Shown: positions 1 through 10,661 of the stretch, one piece after another | How positions within the stretch are numbered: the first letter of the stretch is position 1 | Layout of the letters: each line of letters begins with the position of its first letter | Source: Morella rubra | Lineage: Eukaryota; Streptophyta; Magnoliopsida; Fagales; Myricaceae | Assembly: GCA_003952965.2 (NCBI GenBank) | Contig: RXIC02000449.1 | Span: 65,129-129,128 of the forward strand | DNA: 64,000 nt | Direction: 5' to 3' | Translations under genes and position numbers: made by a program | The notes under the pieces: generated by a model | The model's database searches: none | What the model was told of the DNA's origin: nothing | What the model saw: the letters and a program-made list of their open reading frames with translations, nothing else

Positions 1-529
1 AAGAGGAAAAACTATTATCTATGATTCAAGACCTTCTTTGATCATAGGCCCATACTGCAAATCCTTAGGTCAATGACCATGTCAATAAGTTTTCTAACAT
101 TTTAAATTATGTTTAGAGCATTTTTATTAGTATTACTACACACCAAAATATGACTATACAAAAAGAAAAAAAAAAAGTATTTTTGAAAAGTATCATATTA
201 AATCGATTCCCCCAAAGATGAATTCCAGCACTACATTCTCGAGGTAAAGGCTTATGTGAAAAAAAAACACCAACAACTTTGAAACAGGGTAATAGCTGAA
301 CCTAGTCAAAACAAGGCATAACTAAAGTTCCTAAATATGTCCAAAATCTGTAAGACTCCAATAAAGATGGTCATGACAAAGGTGTCGATCAGCAATTGAA
401 CAATAAAGCAAAAAGATACCGTAATCTAGGCAATAGGCATATACCATGAGAATCTTTGAAGGGTTCCTCTAAAATGTCAATACATAGGCCACAGAGTCAA
501 AACTCTAAATCTGAAAAATGGATACTTAC

Positions 530-2988
530 AGGTGGCGTGTACCCAGGTAAAGTTTGCGAGTGAGAAAGAACAAAGTCACCCGGTGCAATGGGGCAGGACA
601 CCTCCTCAGAAAGATCATGGTTTTCCGTATGAACATGCACCCCAACGTAAGAAACCTCAATGACTACTTTTCCACCATTAATGGCTTGACCTGCATATCA
701 AAGATACAGGTAAGCCAAATGCCAAGAAATACGTCCAGGGAACCCTACATGCACCAAATTAGAGCATGAACAAACATGCAACAGACCAAAACAGTAATGC
801 AATAGATTTGTGGCAGTTAGAGTTTAAAATTCAGATCAGAAACAACTATTTGTATTCTTCTTCAGTTTATCACAAGATATCAGAACCTCATGAAAACTGC
901 AATCATGATGCGATGTACTTCACCTTAAAAATTACCCAACACCCTTGCTCCTGCAAAATAAGTAACAGTCTCCACCCCACCACATCATCCCTTCATTGCA
1001 CTTGGTTGAGAGAATCTCATCGTATTTGCAAACTGCAATTGATGCAGTGATTTTTAACCATATATTCCTTTCATAACCACCTCAAAAAAGTTGCAGTAAG
1101 TCTCTATTCTCTGAGTACTGTAATTATTGAAGGCTGCACATGTTGCCACCAAGACTTGCTTAGACATGCACCCCCTAGGGGCACTCACTTTCCCAAGTAT
1201 GCCACAAATGATTCACATGTAAGTAAGGTTTACTAGCCGCCCACTGGGAAAAAAAATAACATTACTTGCCAAGTAAAGGCTCAAATAAATCCGACGGGCA
1301 AGCATACAAACATTGATATCATTGCAAAACTGCTTAATGAACTAGTTTGCGAACTCAGAATGACTAAAAATGGACATTTTCTGACAAGAGTTTGCTTCAA
1401 AAGAACGAAAGACATGGAGATTCTAAAAAATGACCTCCACCTCACAAGAAGTGGTCCTTGGACAGTTGGAGATATTCAAATTTAAAACCCAATGTAACAC
1501 CTTGTATTGGTTACTAGCTATGTGGAACTGATTTTACAAGTGATTGCAAGGAATTCTACATATTAAATTGATTAGCCTTTTTTGAGCTTGAATACAGACA
1601 TGGCTACATTTCCTTGGGTCTTACTAAGCCAATAGTGCCTATAGACCACTCTTTTTGATGTCCAAACATACTAGACTTAAAAAGAAGCCAACATTTTCAG
1701 GAAGGAAGTTATAAAAAATAAGAATTGGAAGAGGACACGCATTTGGGTACTTGTGCACTTTGAATAATATGTAATGCCTTCTTGTTTAAGGCTTTTCTCC
1801 AACTAGAGTTGCGTCATAAAGTCGCAACATCCAAGTCTATTTATATCAAATTTCCACCTAAACAAAGGACTATCTATGCCAATCTAAATATGAACAAGTG
1901 AGATACAAAATTGCCACAACCTACAATCTTTTAGGCCAATCTACACTATACTTCGTCAAAGTTTGATTGAAGCTCCACAAAGTTGCTTATAAACACAGTT
2001 CCATCTAGTAACCACTCAGTGCGGGACTGAGTGACCAAGCAACACTTTCCCAATCTACGCACCATTATGGAACCTAGCATAATCTCTGCAACCCAAAACC
2101 CAAATCTTTCTTAACACCATATGGCTCACTAGATCGGCTTTGATACCATTTATCACAACTCCAGAAAGCTCTACCACTTCTACAACATAACCCAAAAGCA
2201 AGACTAACCAAAGTTATGCTTTCAGCTCCTTGGACTTGCTTATAAAATCCAATTCCACCTAATAACTCCCAAATACAGGAATTATCACCATACATCCAGA
2301 GTCAGCTCAGTGCGAGATCTGAAAGATACATTACAATCCAGTAAATTCATATATTATTGGTGCCCAGCAAATCCAAATAAATGGACACAACACGTTCTCC
2401 AGAAAAACACACGCGGCACCATTTCCACCCACTGTTTTGCATGTATAAATTTGAGTACAATATTATATAAGTATGAACAAATACTGTTACGATTATCAAG
2501 TGGGCACACAATCCTCGCCGATTCAGCAGAGATGCGTGTTAGACAAAAAGACAGAAAAAAAAAAATGGAGGATCAGAGATATTACCAGTTGAAGCATATA
2601 TCTTAAAGGTGGCTGGCTTGCCTGACACCACTGGGTCAGGTGATATCTCAACATTCCGAACCTTCACAGGATAGTTACCTTTCTTATCTACATCATTTCA
2701 CATCATCCATCAAGAAGATAACACATAGTAGCTTAATCCCCAAGTGCAATTCGAACATCAAAATTATAACTAACAACAAATTTAGGGTATAAGAACCAAA
2801 GTGAAACGAATCGAAGCAATCGAAAATGATTCAAACCCATGTGATTGATAAAACGGTAGCAAGAAAATAATTTAAAAATACTTACCGCAGTATTTGACAT
2901 CCGCCGCTCGAGTGGAGGGTACGAGAACCAAAGATATCAAAGCAAAAAAGAGAAAAATGGTGAGCTTCACGTACGCCACTGCTTCCAT
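530..2988 (-). CDS. ML (MD-2-related lipid-recognition) domain secreted protein, 3' end outside window
   Basis: Small secreted lipid-binding protein, like plant phosphatidylglycerol/phosphatidylinositol transfer-type ML proteins. Three exons read on the minus strand: 2988-2886, 2687-2586 and 690-530, all with GT-AG borders and matching phases. Exon 1 gives a signal peptide (hydrophobic core TIFLFFALISLVLV) followed by ADVKYC. Exon 2 gives DKKGNYPVKVRNVEISPDPV, then VSGKPATFKIYASTG. Exon 3 gives GGKVVIEVSYVGVHVHTENH and ends at LPGYTPP in phase 0. The family normally continues with about 35 more residues, so a last exon should lie left of base 1. I chose the ATG at 2988, not the in-frame one at 3078, because it puts the signal peptide at the N terminus. 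Oddity: the usual HDLC motif reads HDLS, so one conserved cysteine is replaced by serine. The 1.9-kb second intron holds an old retroelement remnant. Family assignment is firm; the lipid ligand is unknown. Confidence 0.85.
1850..2335 (-). mobile_element. TRIM-like LTR fossil in an intron
   Basis: Two degenerate similar blocks, about 1900-2055 and 2145-2320, lie in the same direction. Each shares a TGCTTATAAA-type segment and a CAGTGCG-type segment. Between them, on the minus strand, is a primer-binding-like TGGTATCAAAGCC at about 2130-2145 with under 100 bp of internal sequence. This is the layout of a terminal-repeat retrotransposon in miniature. It is old, non-coding, in the same orientation as the host gene, and its outer limits are approximate. 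Confidence 0.4.
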
Positions 2989-3078
2989 GGATTGCTTGCT
3001 TGGTGGAATTTTTCTCTTATTTTTTTTCTTTCTTTTTGCAATATCTTCGGTAGATGAAGTAGACCTTGGCGTGTGCAA

Positions 3079-3522
3079 TTTTTAATCAATTTTCTGGATT
3101 TTTGTGGGGGAAGCGATGTCGTTTATAGGAGTACGTGTCTGCAAGAGGATGTCTTTATGAACGTGAGACACAAGAAACTTACACGCAAGCAGACAAAGTA
3201 CCATTATCAGCGCCAGCAGGGCTGTAGCCAGTTGGTACCACGACAGTTTACTAATCTCCCAGTCCAGAGTTCTAAGCGCAAACATAATTTGAAATTGTCC
3301 ATGAAAGTAAAGTCAGATCTTCAACTTCATAGACGGGCTTGAGATTTTTTAGTAATATTACAAGTGTTGTGGTGATGGCTCATCTATTGAACAGTAATTA
3401 TGACTCTAATTGAATATTTTACTATTAGAATGTTCATGTGATCACGTTTAAAGAGGATTATTAGGTAATCTTGTCTTTTAATTTTCTTGAATCAATTGTC
3501 GAGATTCTCAATATTTTTTTAA
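3079..3522. other. intergenic, upstream of the ML-domain gene
   Basis: This should hold the promoter of the minus-strand ML gene. It is AT-rich beyond about 3350. I see no convincing coding sequence; the short open frames here overlap one another on both strands and match no family I know. Confidence 0.4.
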
Positions 3523-4114
3523 TTAAATTGCACTATATAATTTAAAAAGAGATATGAAAAAAAAAACGAATCCTATCGTAAAATTCATATTATCTAAAAT
3601 TTTACATAAACGATATTAAATATTAAAAAAATTGACATTTTAACCTTGAAGTTTTACCACTCTTATCTTTTAGTACTTAAGTTTAATTTTTTCAAAATTT
3701 AATATTTTGGTTTACATTTTACGACGAAACGATCCTTCTATCATGGATCTATTTATTTTTCTAATTGAGGGAGCATGGCAGCCGACAACTCAGCTGCTGA
3801 TTTAAACGGCGGCGTCCCATTATAATGCGCACCATTTTTAAAAACTTCAAATGTTCCCCCAAACTGACGTCGTTTAGGTAGATATACGGAGCAGCTTCGA
3901 TTCCGCTTTGCAGTGTCTCCTTTTTCTACCTCACCATAGTCATACTAATGAACGCTGTTGCGGATAGAAGTTGTAGCAAATAGAGAAGCATACTGACATT
4001 TCTCAAAGGAAAAACCATTGAGAAAAAGGTAGAAGAGGGACCTCTGAATTTTTCCATGTTCGACTGGGCATTCCACATCCAGTTTCAGCGGCTGTTCCGC
4101 TGGTCAAAGAAGGG

Positions 4115-4671
4115 ATGAATTATTTCTTTTCTAGTGAATACGATGGCGAACAGTGCAAGAATGGCCAGCACTTCAGAATCAATGTAACTCATGGCCAAGA
4201 GCTGCCAAAGAGTTTGGAAAGTCCTGCTGAAGAATCCCACAGACCGATAAGTCCGAACACCGGCGACGACGGCTCTGTGCCCGACACGGTTGTTCCTTCT
4301 AATTTCAATAATCCCCATGAAGAAACTGCTGATAATGAAGCATCTGGGTCTGCTTCTTTTTCAATGTATTGGAAGCTCAAAGACAGGACAGTAAACAAGA
4401 TTTTGGTTTTGTTAGGGATTGCTTTCTTATTGTGAGGAGTTTATAAGTTCAGTTCTTTTTTCTATCTACAATTTTTTTTTTTGTTGCACAATTTGTATTC
4501 TTTTATGAGGAGTTGATAAGCTGCATTCATTATACTGATCGTGGTCCTGGTGGTGATGGAGAAGAGGAGGCCAAGGAGGAAGAGAATGGTGGTACTCGGC
4601 ATTGTGGTTTCTTGAAGCGTTACAGAAGCAAAGGAATGTATAGTGCTGCCAGTTCAGATGGAAAAGCTTGA
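4115..4671 (+). CDS. small two-exon protein of unknown function, one predicted membrane segment
   Basis: I do not recognise the family. Exon 1 is 4115-4431. A GT donor at 4432 and an AG acceptor at 4519-4520 remove an 89-bp T-rich intron. The frame then continues from 4521 to a stop at 4669-4671, giving about 155 residues. The N-terminal half is polar and acidic (for example SLESPAEESHRPISPNTGDD). It is followed by MYWKLKDRTVNKILVLLGIA, a basic flank leading into a hydrophobic stretch. After the splice comes a charged tail (GEEEAKEEENGG) ending KRYRSKGMYSAASSDGKA. The membrane segment therefore sits mid-protein. The frame is open upstream to 4022 without another ATG. A 20-codon reading frame starts at 4056 and overlaps this start, and could act as an upstream ORF. 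The gene lies inside an inverted-repeat element, so it may be captured or host sequence. Support is the in-frame splice and codon-like composition only. Confidence 0.4.
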
Positions 4672-4917
4672 TCTTTGTTGAGTAGGTTTCACGCACAAAA
4701 AACGGGTGCTCTGTTTTCTTGATCGCTAAGTTTGCAAGACAAACTTGGTGCTTGATAAGTGGTGTTGTAGGGAGAAGGAAACAGAGAAGTCTGCAACAAG
4801 AATGTAGCTGTGTAATTGGGAGCTCAGACTCGAATGGGTTGTGGAAGAAAGCCAGACCAAAGCCAAAAATGAGTATTAGGGGGAAGGAAGACGAGGATGC
4901 AACTCAGAGACAAAGAT

Positions 4918-5020
4918 GACGTCGTTTGCTTATTGACAGCTTCTCTCCGTTTTGTTTGTTTTTTTTTTCAAACCACAACCGACGTCGTTTGCTTATTGAC
5001 AGTTTCTCTCCCTTTTTTTT
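4918..5020. repeat. 62-bp direct repeat with GACGTCGTTT motif
   Basis: GACGTCGTTTGCTTATTGAC occurs at about 4918 and again at about 4981, each followed by a pyrimidine-rich tract. A related TGACGTCGTTTAGG lies at about 3865 upstream of the small gene. TGACGTC is the core of bZIP-binding elements. The repeat is seen directly; a regulatory role is inferred. Confidence 0.5.
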
Positions 5021-5448
5021 TTTGTCTGACATGGCAATGTTGACTTGTAAACTTTTAGAGCTGACATGGCAACAAGATGACTTGACAAGACCCTTTCTAT
5101 TAGGGGAATAGATGAATTTCTGACGGAAGTGCTATTTCGTCAAAAAAATATAAACTAAAGGACTAAAATCTGAAAAAATTAAGCTTAAGGATTAAAAAAT
5201 AAAAGTGGTGAAAACCTAAGAGCTAAAATGCCAATTTTCCTAAATAATAATATACACATATTGTATTTCTTTTTAAATTGCACCATGCAATTCAGACAAA
5301 AAATTGCCCAAAATCCTAATCAAATTCACTAAATATAAATAGTCTTTTCTTCTACCAAGAGTACAATATCTGTCATGATAGACATGGCAACTATATAGCA
5401 CCACCAAAGTCTAGCGGCCACTACCTTCCTAACTTGTTAATATTTAGA

Positions 5449-5793
5449 GAATAAATACATTTTATACCCTTTAATTATGAGTTATTGATATTTTGCACCT
5501 TAATCTATGATTTTTATTGCATGCACTCACTTACTAATGACTCCAGACACGGTAAATCCTAAGAAAATTGATTTTAGCCTCAAATTACTATTTTTCTCTC
5601 TTAAAATTATTACCGTCAAAAAAACTTACAGAGATAAAATTATCATTTTACATGTTAAAAAGGTTATTTTTTGTTTACCTTAACAAAAAATTTTAATAAA
5701 AGTATTTAAAATCGATAATTGATAAGTGTAATATGACGAAAATAATAAATTAAAGTGTAAAGTGTAAATACATGGTACAAAATATATTTATCC
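5449..5793. mobile_element. MITE-like inverted-repeat element, family A
   Basis: The left end ATAAATACATTTTATACCCT and the right end (reverse complement GGATAAATATATTTTGTACC) form a terminal inverted repeat. Interior blocks of the type TTTTGCACC recur in inverted order. Same family as the elements at 7897-8274 and 10130-10510. Flanks share TTTAGAGA imperfectly placed, so borders may be off by a few bases. Confidence 0.55.
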
Positions 5794-6429
5794 ACAATTT
5801 TAGAGATTAGTGTCAATAGCTTATCCATCACATTGGCCGGATCAGGAACAGATTTTTGTCACATTTTATATATTTGATTTTGGAGGGAATTTTATTGGTT
5901 TCTATTCTTCTTATCCAGATTTTTCTTACTAAGAGGCCTACTGTATTTTTTTTTTCGCAGGTATCTCATTTTTCTATAAAAGCTTCTAGAATTTTTCTAC
6001 AGAAGAGTAATTCTAGTAAAATATATTTCCGATACTACTTTATGGAGGTTAAAGGGAGTCAATTGCAAAGACATGAGAAGGCAACTCAAGAGATAATATA
6101 AGTAGTACTTCTACTCTCTTGTTTGTTACATTTTTTTAAGTTTTCTTGGTTTGCTCCACTCATGTTGTTGATTGGGATGAAAATCCTTTACAACTCTAAA
6201 TTTTACATACGTAGCAAATTATTGAAAAGTGTAGAGTTCACCTATTATATCTATCTCTTTTCGAATTTTCTCTTAAATTTTGAGTAAGAAATTATGGAGG
6301 TTATCTTGTTGAATCCCCATAGTTGTCATTGGGATTCCCAAGAGTTGGCTTCATTATTATTAATTTGAATATTCTTAAAAATTGGTGAGAAAATTATAAG
6401 AATTAAAAATAAAATATATAAGAAAATAA
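5794..6429. other. AT-rich intergenic sequence
   Basis: No gene, RNA or clear repeat is recognised. One short open frame near 5856-6101 has low-complexity composition and no family resemblance. Confidence 0.3.
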
Positions 6430-7190
6430 AAATGAAACAAAGGTGATGTTCGGTTTCAAAAAATTCTCAATATGTAAAAAATTTGATAGTAGTTGGAATA
6501 TTGAAGTTTTATTAGGGTTTGCAAAAAGTTGGTGAATTTTTTTTAAAATATTTGATTATAGAATGATTTTTATTAGAGTTTGTAAAAAAGTGTATATGGA
6601 GATGATTTGATGAAATTTTTTAATAAAAAAATATTGAGTTTGGTGAAGTAATATGGAAAGATAAGATTTGGTGAAACTTTTTTTTAAATGGTATTGAAAT
6701 TTGTGTGAAAATATGAGTTTGTATGGAAATGTGTTAGAGTTTGTGTTGAATTTTTAAAATTTTAGATGCTTTCAAAATATTTCCTCAAAATGATTACTTT
6801 TTTGCATGGCTTTCACCAGTTGGGGAAAAAAATTTTTTCAAATTTATATAAAATTTGATAGTGGTGTTAATATTTAGGTAGATTGAAGTTTTATTTTATA
6901 TGTAAAAATTAGTGAAAATTTTTAAAGATGTTTGACTGTAAATTGATTTTTGTTAGAGTTTTTAAAAAGATATAGAGATAGATAGTTTGATGGAATTTTA
7001 TAATAAAATAATTATTGAAGTTTGGTGAGAAAGTATGGATAGAGAATATTTAATAGATTTTTTTTTAAACAAAATATTAAATCTATGTAAAAATGTGTTA
7101 GAATTTGTGTGAAAAAATGTAAGAATTTGGATGTTCAGTTCTGAATTTTGAGTTGAAAAAACTTAGTAAAAAAATTCAATTTTTATTGGC
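6430..7190. repeat. AT-rich repeat family B, two direct copies
   Basis: Two diverged copies, about 6430-6790 and 6840-7190, share an ordered series of phrases: GATAGT, GAAGTTTTATT, TTGGTGAA, TTGATGGAATTTT, GTGTTAGAGTTTGTG and a GATGTTC phrase near the end. A third copy lies at 39020-39370. Non-coding, G and T rich on this strand. Likely MITE-derived; ends not resolved. Confidence 0.55.
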
Positions 7191-7272
7191 CAAACATTTT
7201 ATTACTAACATCTGTGCACAAATTCTCTCTTTTAGGTTTTTGTGCTTTCCATCATGGAATTGTGATGATGTG

Positions 7273-7755
7273 CTAGAAAGAGCTTGCTACCAAAATCCAA
7301 TATGTGCCTAGTGAGACTCTTCCTTTCTCTCTAGATAGAAACAAAACCCTAGCTACCGCTCCTTCTTTGTACTCTGCCCTATTCCCCTCCTCTAGCCGGC
7401 CCATCTCGGCTTTTCTCAACAAATAACTTGCTTCTCTGTCCCCTTCGATGAGATTTTGCTCCGTGGGAAGACATTGATATACACTGGATTCTTGCTTCTC
7501 CAAAGAGGACATACGCCCTATGTTCGGCTTCAGTGGCTCTAGATCTCCATGCTTGGCATGTTCGGTCTCGTTCCGATGGCGCATATAGCTTTGCAAGCAG
7601 AGCTCTACGCCTCCTCGACCTCCACCCTCCTCTACGAGGGTTGCCATCTCCTCTTTCTTCGCCCCCTCAACCCTCCTGTTGTTGGCATTTTTCAAGAAGC
7701 CCCTTCCTATGTTAGCACATGCATGTTTATTGATAGCCGCTACCTTGAATACCAT
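7273..7755 (-). other. unsupported 160-codon open reading frame
   Basis: A long frame for so AT-rich a region, with locally higher GC than its flanks. The product is rich in Glu, Arg and Gly and resembles no family I know. The opposite strand is also partly open here, and the segment lies between two non-coding repeats. It may be a captured gene fragment. Not called a gene. Confidence 0.15.
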
Positions 7756-7896
7756 AACTTCTTTTGTCTTGTATATGCTCCAATACTTTTACTTGGATAA
7801 TTTTTTATAAATTTAAATATCTTTTTTTATAAACTCCAATAATCTTTTCCAATTATAACAGAATTTATATTAACTCTAACAAAAAATATTTTATTA

Positions 7897-8274
7897 GGGA
7901 AAAATACATTTTTCACCCACAAACTACTAGAGTAGTGACACATTGCACCCCAAACTACCATCTTTAAGACATTACACCCTCAAACTACCAATGTTATATA
8001 TTTTGCACCCTAAACTACCCACTTTGACACATTACACCCTCCAACTATTAATATTAAACACTTTACACCCTCCATTTGACAATAATACCCTTGAAAAGTT
8101 AATGAATTGACAACAATATCTAAGGGCATTATCGTCATTTTAGTTTGAAAATTTGATAAAGGGTGCAAAGTGTTAAAAATTAGTAATTAAAGAATGTAAT
8201 GTGTCAAAATTAATAATTTAGGATGTAAAGTGTAAAATATATGGTAGTTCGTTGGTGAAAAATATATTTTTCCC
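7897..8274. mobile_element. MULE-type MITE, family A, with exact 9-bp target repeats
   Basis: 378 bp. The left end is GGGAAAAATACATTTTTCAC and the right end is its near-exact reverse complement. ATTTTATTA flanks it on both sides (7888-7896 and 8275-8283), a perfect 9-bp target duplication as made by Mutator-group transposases. The interior has repeated CACCCT-CAAACTACC blocks that reappear inverted in the right half. Intact target repeats suggest it is the youngest family A copy here. It has no coding capacity. Confidence 0.85.
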
Positions 8275-8283
8275 ATTTTATTA

Positions 8284-9115
8284 AGCTCATCCAAAAACTG
8301 CCTGTACTTGTGTAATGTTTTGATCCTCTGTACTGTGATTCCAGCAGTTATGATTCAAGAAAAAGAAAGAGAAAGTGTTGATGTGCCAGTCCTGGGCGCT
8401 CAGAAACGAGAAGAAGTTGTCCTGGGCAAATTGGTCCTTACATAAATTTGCCTCCACTTCGTCATCTCCGGCCCCACCAGAGGAATAATTCCTGGAATCT
8501 TTCTTCTGATCGGTCTTCGCCGCAGATTCTGAACTTCAGTAACCTAGTTAGTGGCCAAGTGCATATCCTCCCCAACGCACTAAGTTCGTATTAAAGCGAC
8601 CACTTTTTCAACTTTTCTACAAATATTTTTTGTGAAGCATATTGGTTCAGTTTCTCTTGTCTTTTTTATAAGGGCACCGAAGGCCAATCTTGACCACTTG
8701 TCGCCCCGTTGAATTTGGCTATTAAATTACACGGAAAAGTGACATGAACAGAATGAAATGTCTGTCCGATATCAAATTAGTCAAATCAAATTTGGCAGAA
8801 ATATTTCTTTTTTACGTTAACCTCCGTCAACTAATAATTTTACACACATAATTTACTCTCGTAGTTAAAAATTTTAGTCTAGTTGGCTAAAAATTATCTT
8901 TTTATCCTCTAAAATGATGATTTAACCATTAGGAAATATCACGCAAACAAATTTATAGGGATAAAATTGTCATTTCAATTGTAATTTTTTTTTTCATTTT
9001 TTGACTGTAATCATTAGTATTTATACTTGAGGCAATGCAATAAAAATAATAATTTTGAGTGTAAAAATTGTAAAAACCTCCTTACTTAGAGTATGCAAAA
9101 ACCTATTTATCCTGA
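8284..9115. other. intergenic; unexplained GC-richer patch and decayed MITE
   Basis: 8340-8620 is richer in GC than its surroundings and contains GTCCTGGGC twice. It has no supportable reading frame. 8745-9115 is a degenerate right part of a family A MITE, recognised by the GGGATAAAATTGTCATTTCA interior and an ending near CTATTTATCC. Confidence 0.35.
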
Positions 9116-9351
9116 TATTATATTTAGAAAAATGGGCTGAACTTGATCTCACCAAATAATAGCTTTAACTCTAGCTCAACTAGGTGTTCACAAACTATAA
9201 ACTTAATTCAGATAATTAGGTTTCAGATGCTTGAGGGAGCTGGTAATTACAGCTTCCTAATCTTTTGACATTTATTTGACAATTTCGCATAATCTTTTTA
9301 CTAGCTTTTCCCTTTGTGTTGCTATAGTGTGTAATAATAATTATTATTAAA

Positions 9352-9686
9352 GGCTTAATTAATAATATGGTCTTGTGGCATTGACATTTAACAAATCAAT
9401 TCTTGGAGTACAATTTTAAATAGGACGGTCCTTGTGATCAGTTTTTTAGATATACATGTTCTTTAGTCTATTAAAAGTTAGTCTACTAACGAAGATAGAG
9501 TCCAAGATAAGTTATTCAATCTCGAAAATAGATATCTTGACTCTTAATTCATGTCAGTCTTCCGTTAGTTGACTTACTTTTAATGAACAAAAAGACTTAT
9601 ATATATATATGAAAAATGAACCAGAAGGACCGTTTTATTCAAAGTTGTATCTATTTGTTAAAAGTCAAATTAAGTTTTAATTAAAT
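9352..9686. mobile_element. MITE family C, degenerate
   Basis: Begins GGCTTAATTAATAATATGG and runs through AACAAATCA, ACAATTTTAAA, AATAGATATCTTGACTC and TTCCGTTAGTTGACT to an inverted copy of its start near AAAGTCAAATTAAG. The same ordered blocks form the better-preserved copy at 31583-31927. Confidence 0.6.
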
Positions 9687-9689
9687 TAT

Positions 9690-10129
9690 TCACATTCTTA
9701 TTTTTAAGGGCCATCTCGATTGACTGATGACTTATCATGTTTGGGGTGTAAGAAATTTTTTTAATTAAGTACCTCGAATAGCTTATCTGTTAACTCGGTC
9801 ACTCCAGTGGGCTCTGCCCCATGTTATCAAAAAAATACAAAGCTTGCATTTGCCGCTAACACGATCAACGTGAGGATTGACTTCGGCCCGCAACCTTTGA
9901 ATATCCATGAGCTTTATCGTGCCCCCATTCATTTTCAATGACAACAAATTAGCTGCCATATATCTCTTGGCTTTGGCTTCGATTGTCCCTCTGAATTCGA
10001 CCTTTTTTTTTTTTTGGTCTTTTAGAAGAAGCTTCGAGTCCTGATGGTTGTTCCCCTAGCACTATAATATATACCATGAGCTTTCTAATCATGGTATAGG
10101 ACCCAAGCTAGGGTTTTGAGGTTTATTCT
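9690..10129. other. intergenic, nothing recognised
   Basis: Mixed-composition sequence. No reading frame, RNA gene or repeat could be supported. Confidence 0.3.
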
Positions 10130-10510
10130 AGGACAAATATTCTTTGTACCCTCTAATTATAAAGGTTTTTACGTTTTGCACCTGCATCTTATTTTTGTCA
10201 TATTATATTCACTAACTATTTATTTCAGATACTTTAAACCCTCTGTTAAAAATTGATTTTTTAGCGTCTAAAATTACGATTTACTCTTACAAAATGTTAT
10301 TCATTACTAAAAAACTTATAGGAACAAAAATTGTCATTTCATGCGCCAACAAATCATTTTTCATCCAAATTAACAGAAAATTTTAACTGAGGGTACAAAG
10401 TGTCGAAATCAGTAGTTGGTAGATGCAATATAACAAAAATAATAGATATAGGTAGTACAAAGTGCCGAGACCCCTATAATTAGAGGGTGCAAAATGTATT
10501 TATAATCCCT
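10130..10510. mobile_element. MITE family A upstream of the first DUF26 gene
   Basis: Inverted ends: AGGACAAATATTCTTTGTAC on the left pairs with AGGGATTATAAATACATTTT read from the right, both running into a GCACCCTCTAATTAT-type block. It ends about 90 bp before the TATA box of the DUF26 gene, so it sits in the proximal promoter. Copy B of the duplication has an unrelated LINE fragment at this position. Confidence 0.6.
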
Positions 10511-10597
10511 TAATTCTATGGATTAGAATCAATGAGTTTGCTTAGAAGAAGTCAGCTTTTTCAACTCGATGCTTAGCTAAACTTGAAAATTTTCGGG

Positions 10598-10606
10598 TAT
10601 ATATAG
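10598..10606 (+). promoter_or_regulatory. TATA box of the first DUF26 gene
   Basis: TATATATAG, 56 bp before the ATG at 10662, in a block conserved with the duplicate at 14046-14054. Confidence 0.6.
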
Positions 10607-10661
10607 ATAGTTCTTGGAGGGTACTTCATGCACAAAAAACTTAACTTGAAGTTCGTCCAAT

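Larger units (their letters stand above)
3534..5272. mobile_element. inverted-repeat (MULE-like) element enclosing a small gene
   Basis: The left arm (about 3600-3740) and the reverse complement of the right arm (about 5130-5255) align over more than 100 bp. Both run through a TGGCATTTTA-like block, TTTTACCAC, CTTAAGTTTAATTTTTTC and a GACGAAA block. Beyond them, TTAAATTGCAC occurs at 3523-3533 and again at 5273-5283. This 11-bp direct repeat is compatible with a Mutator-type target duplication. The outermost bases of the two ends do not pair cleanly, so the exact ends are uncertain. No transposase was seen. Confidence 0.45.

Noticed and set aside
4085-4398. Minus-strand frames over the unknown gene at 4115-4671
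   Set aside because: The plus-strand frame extends through a phase-correct GT-AG intron and has protein-like composition; the minus frames have no splice continuation.
7273-7755. 160-codon minus-strand open frame as a gene
   Set aside because: No family resemblance, no splice context, lies between non-coding repeats, and the opposite strand is also open in part. Kept only as an unsupported open frame.
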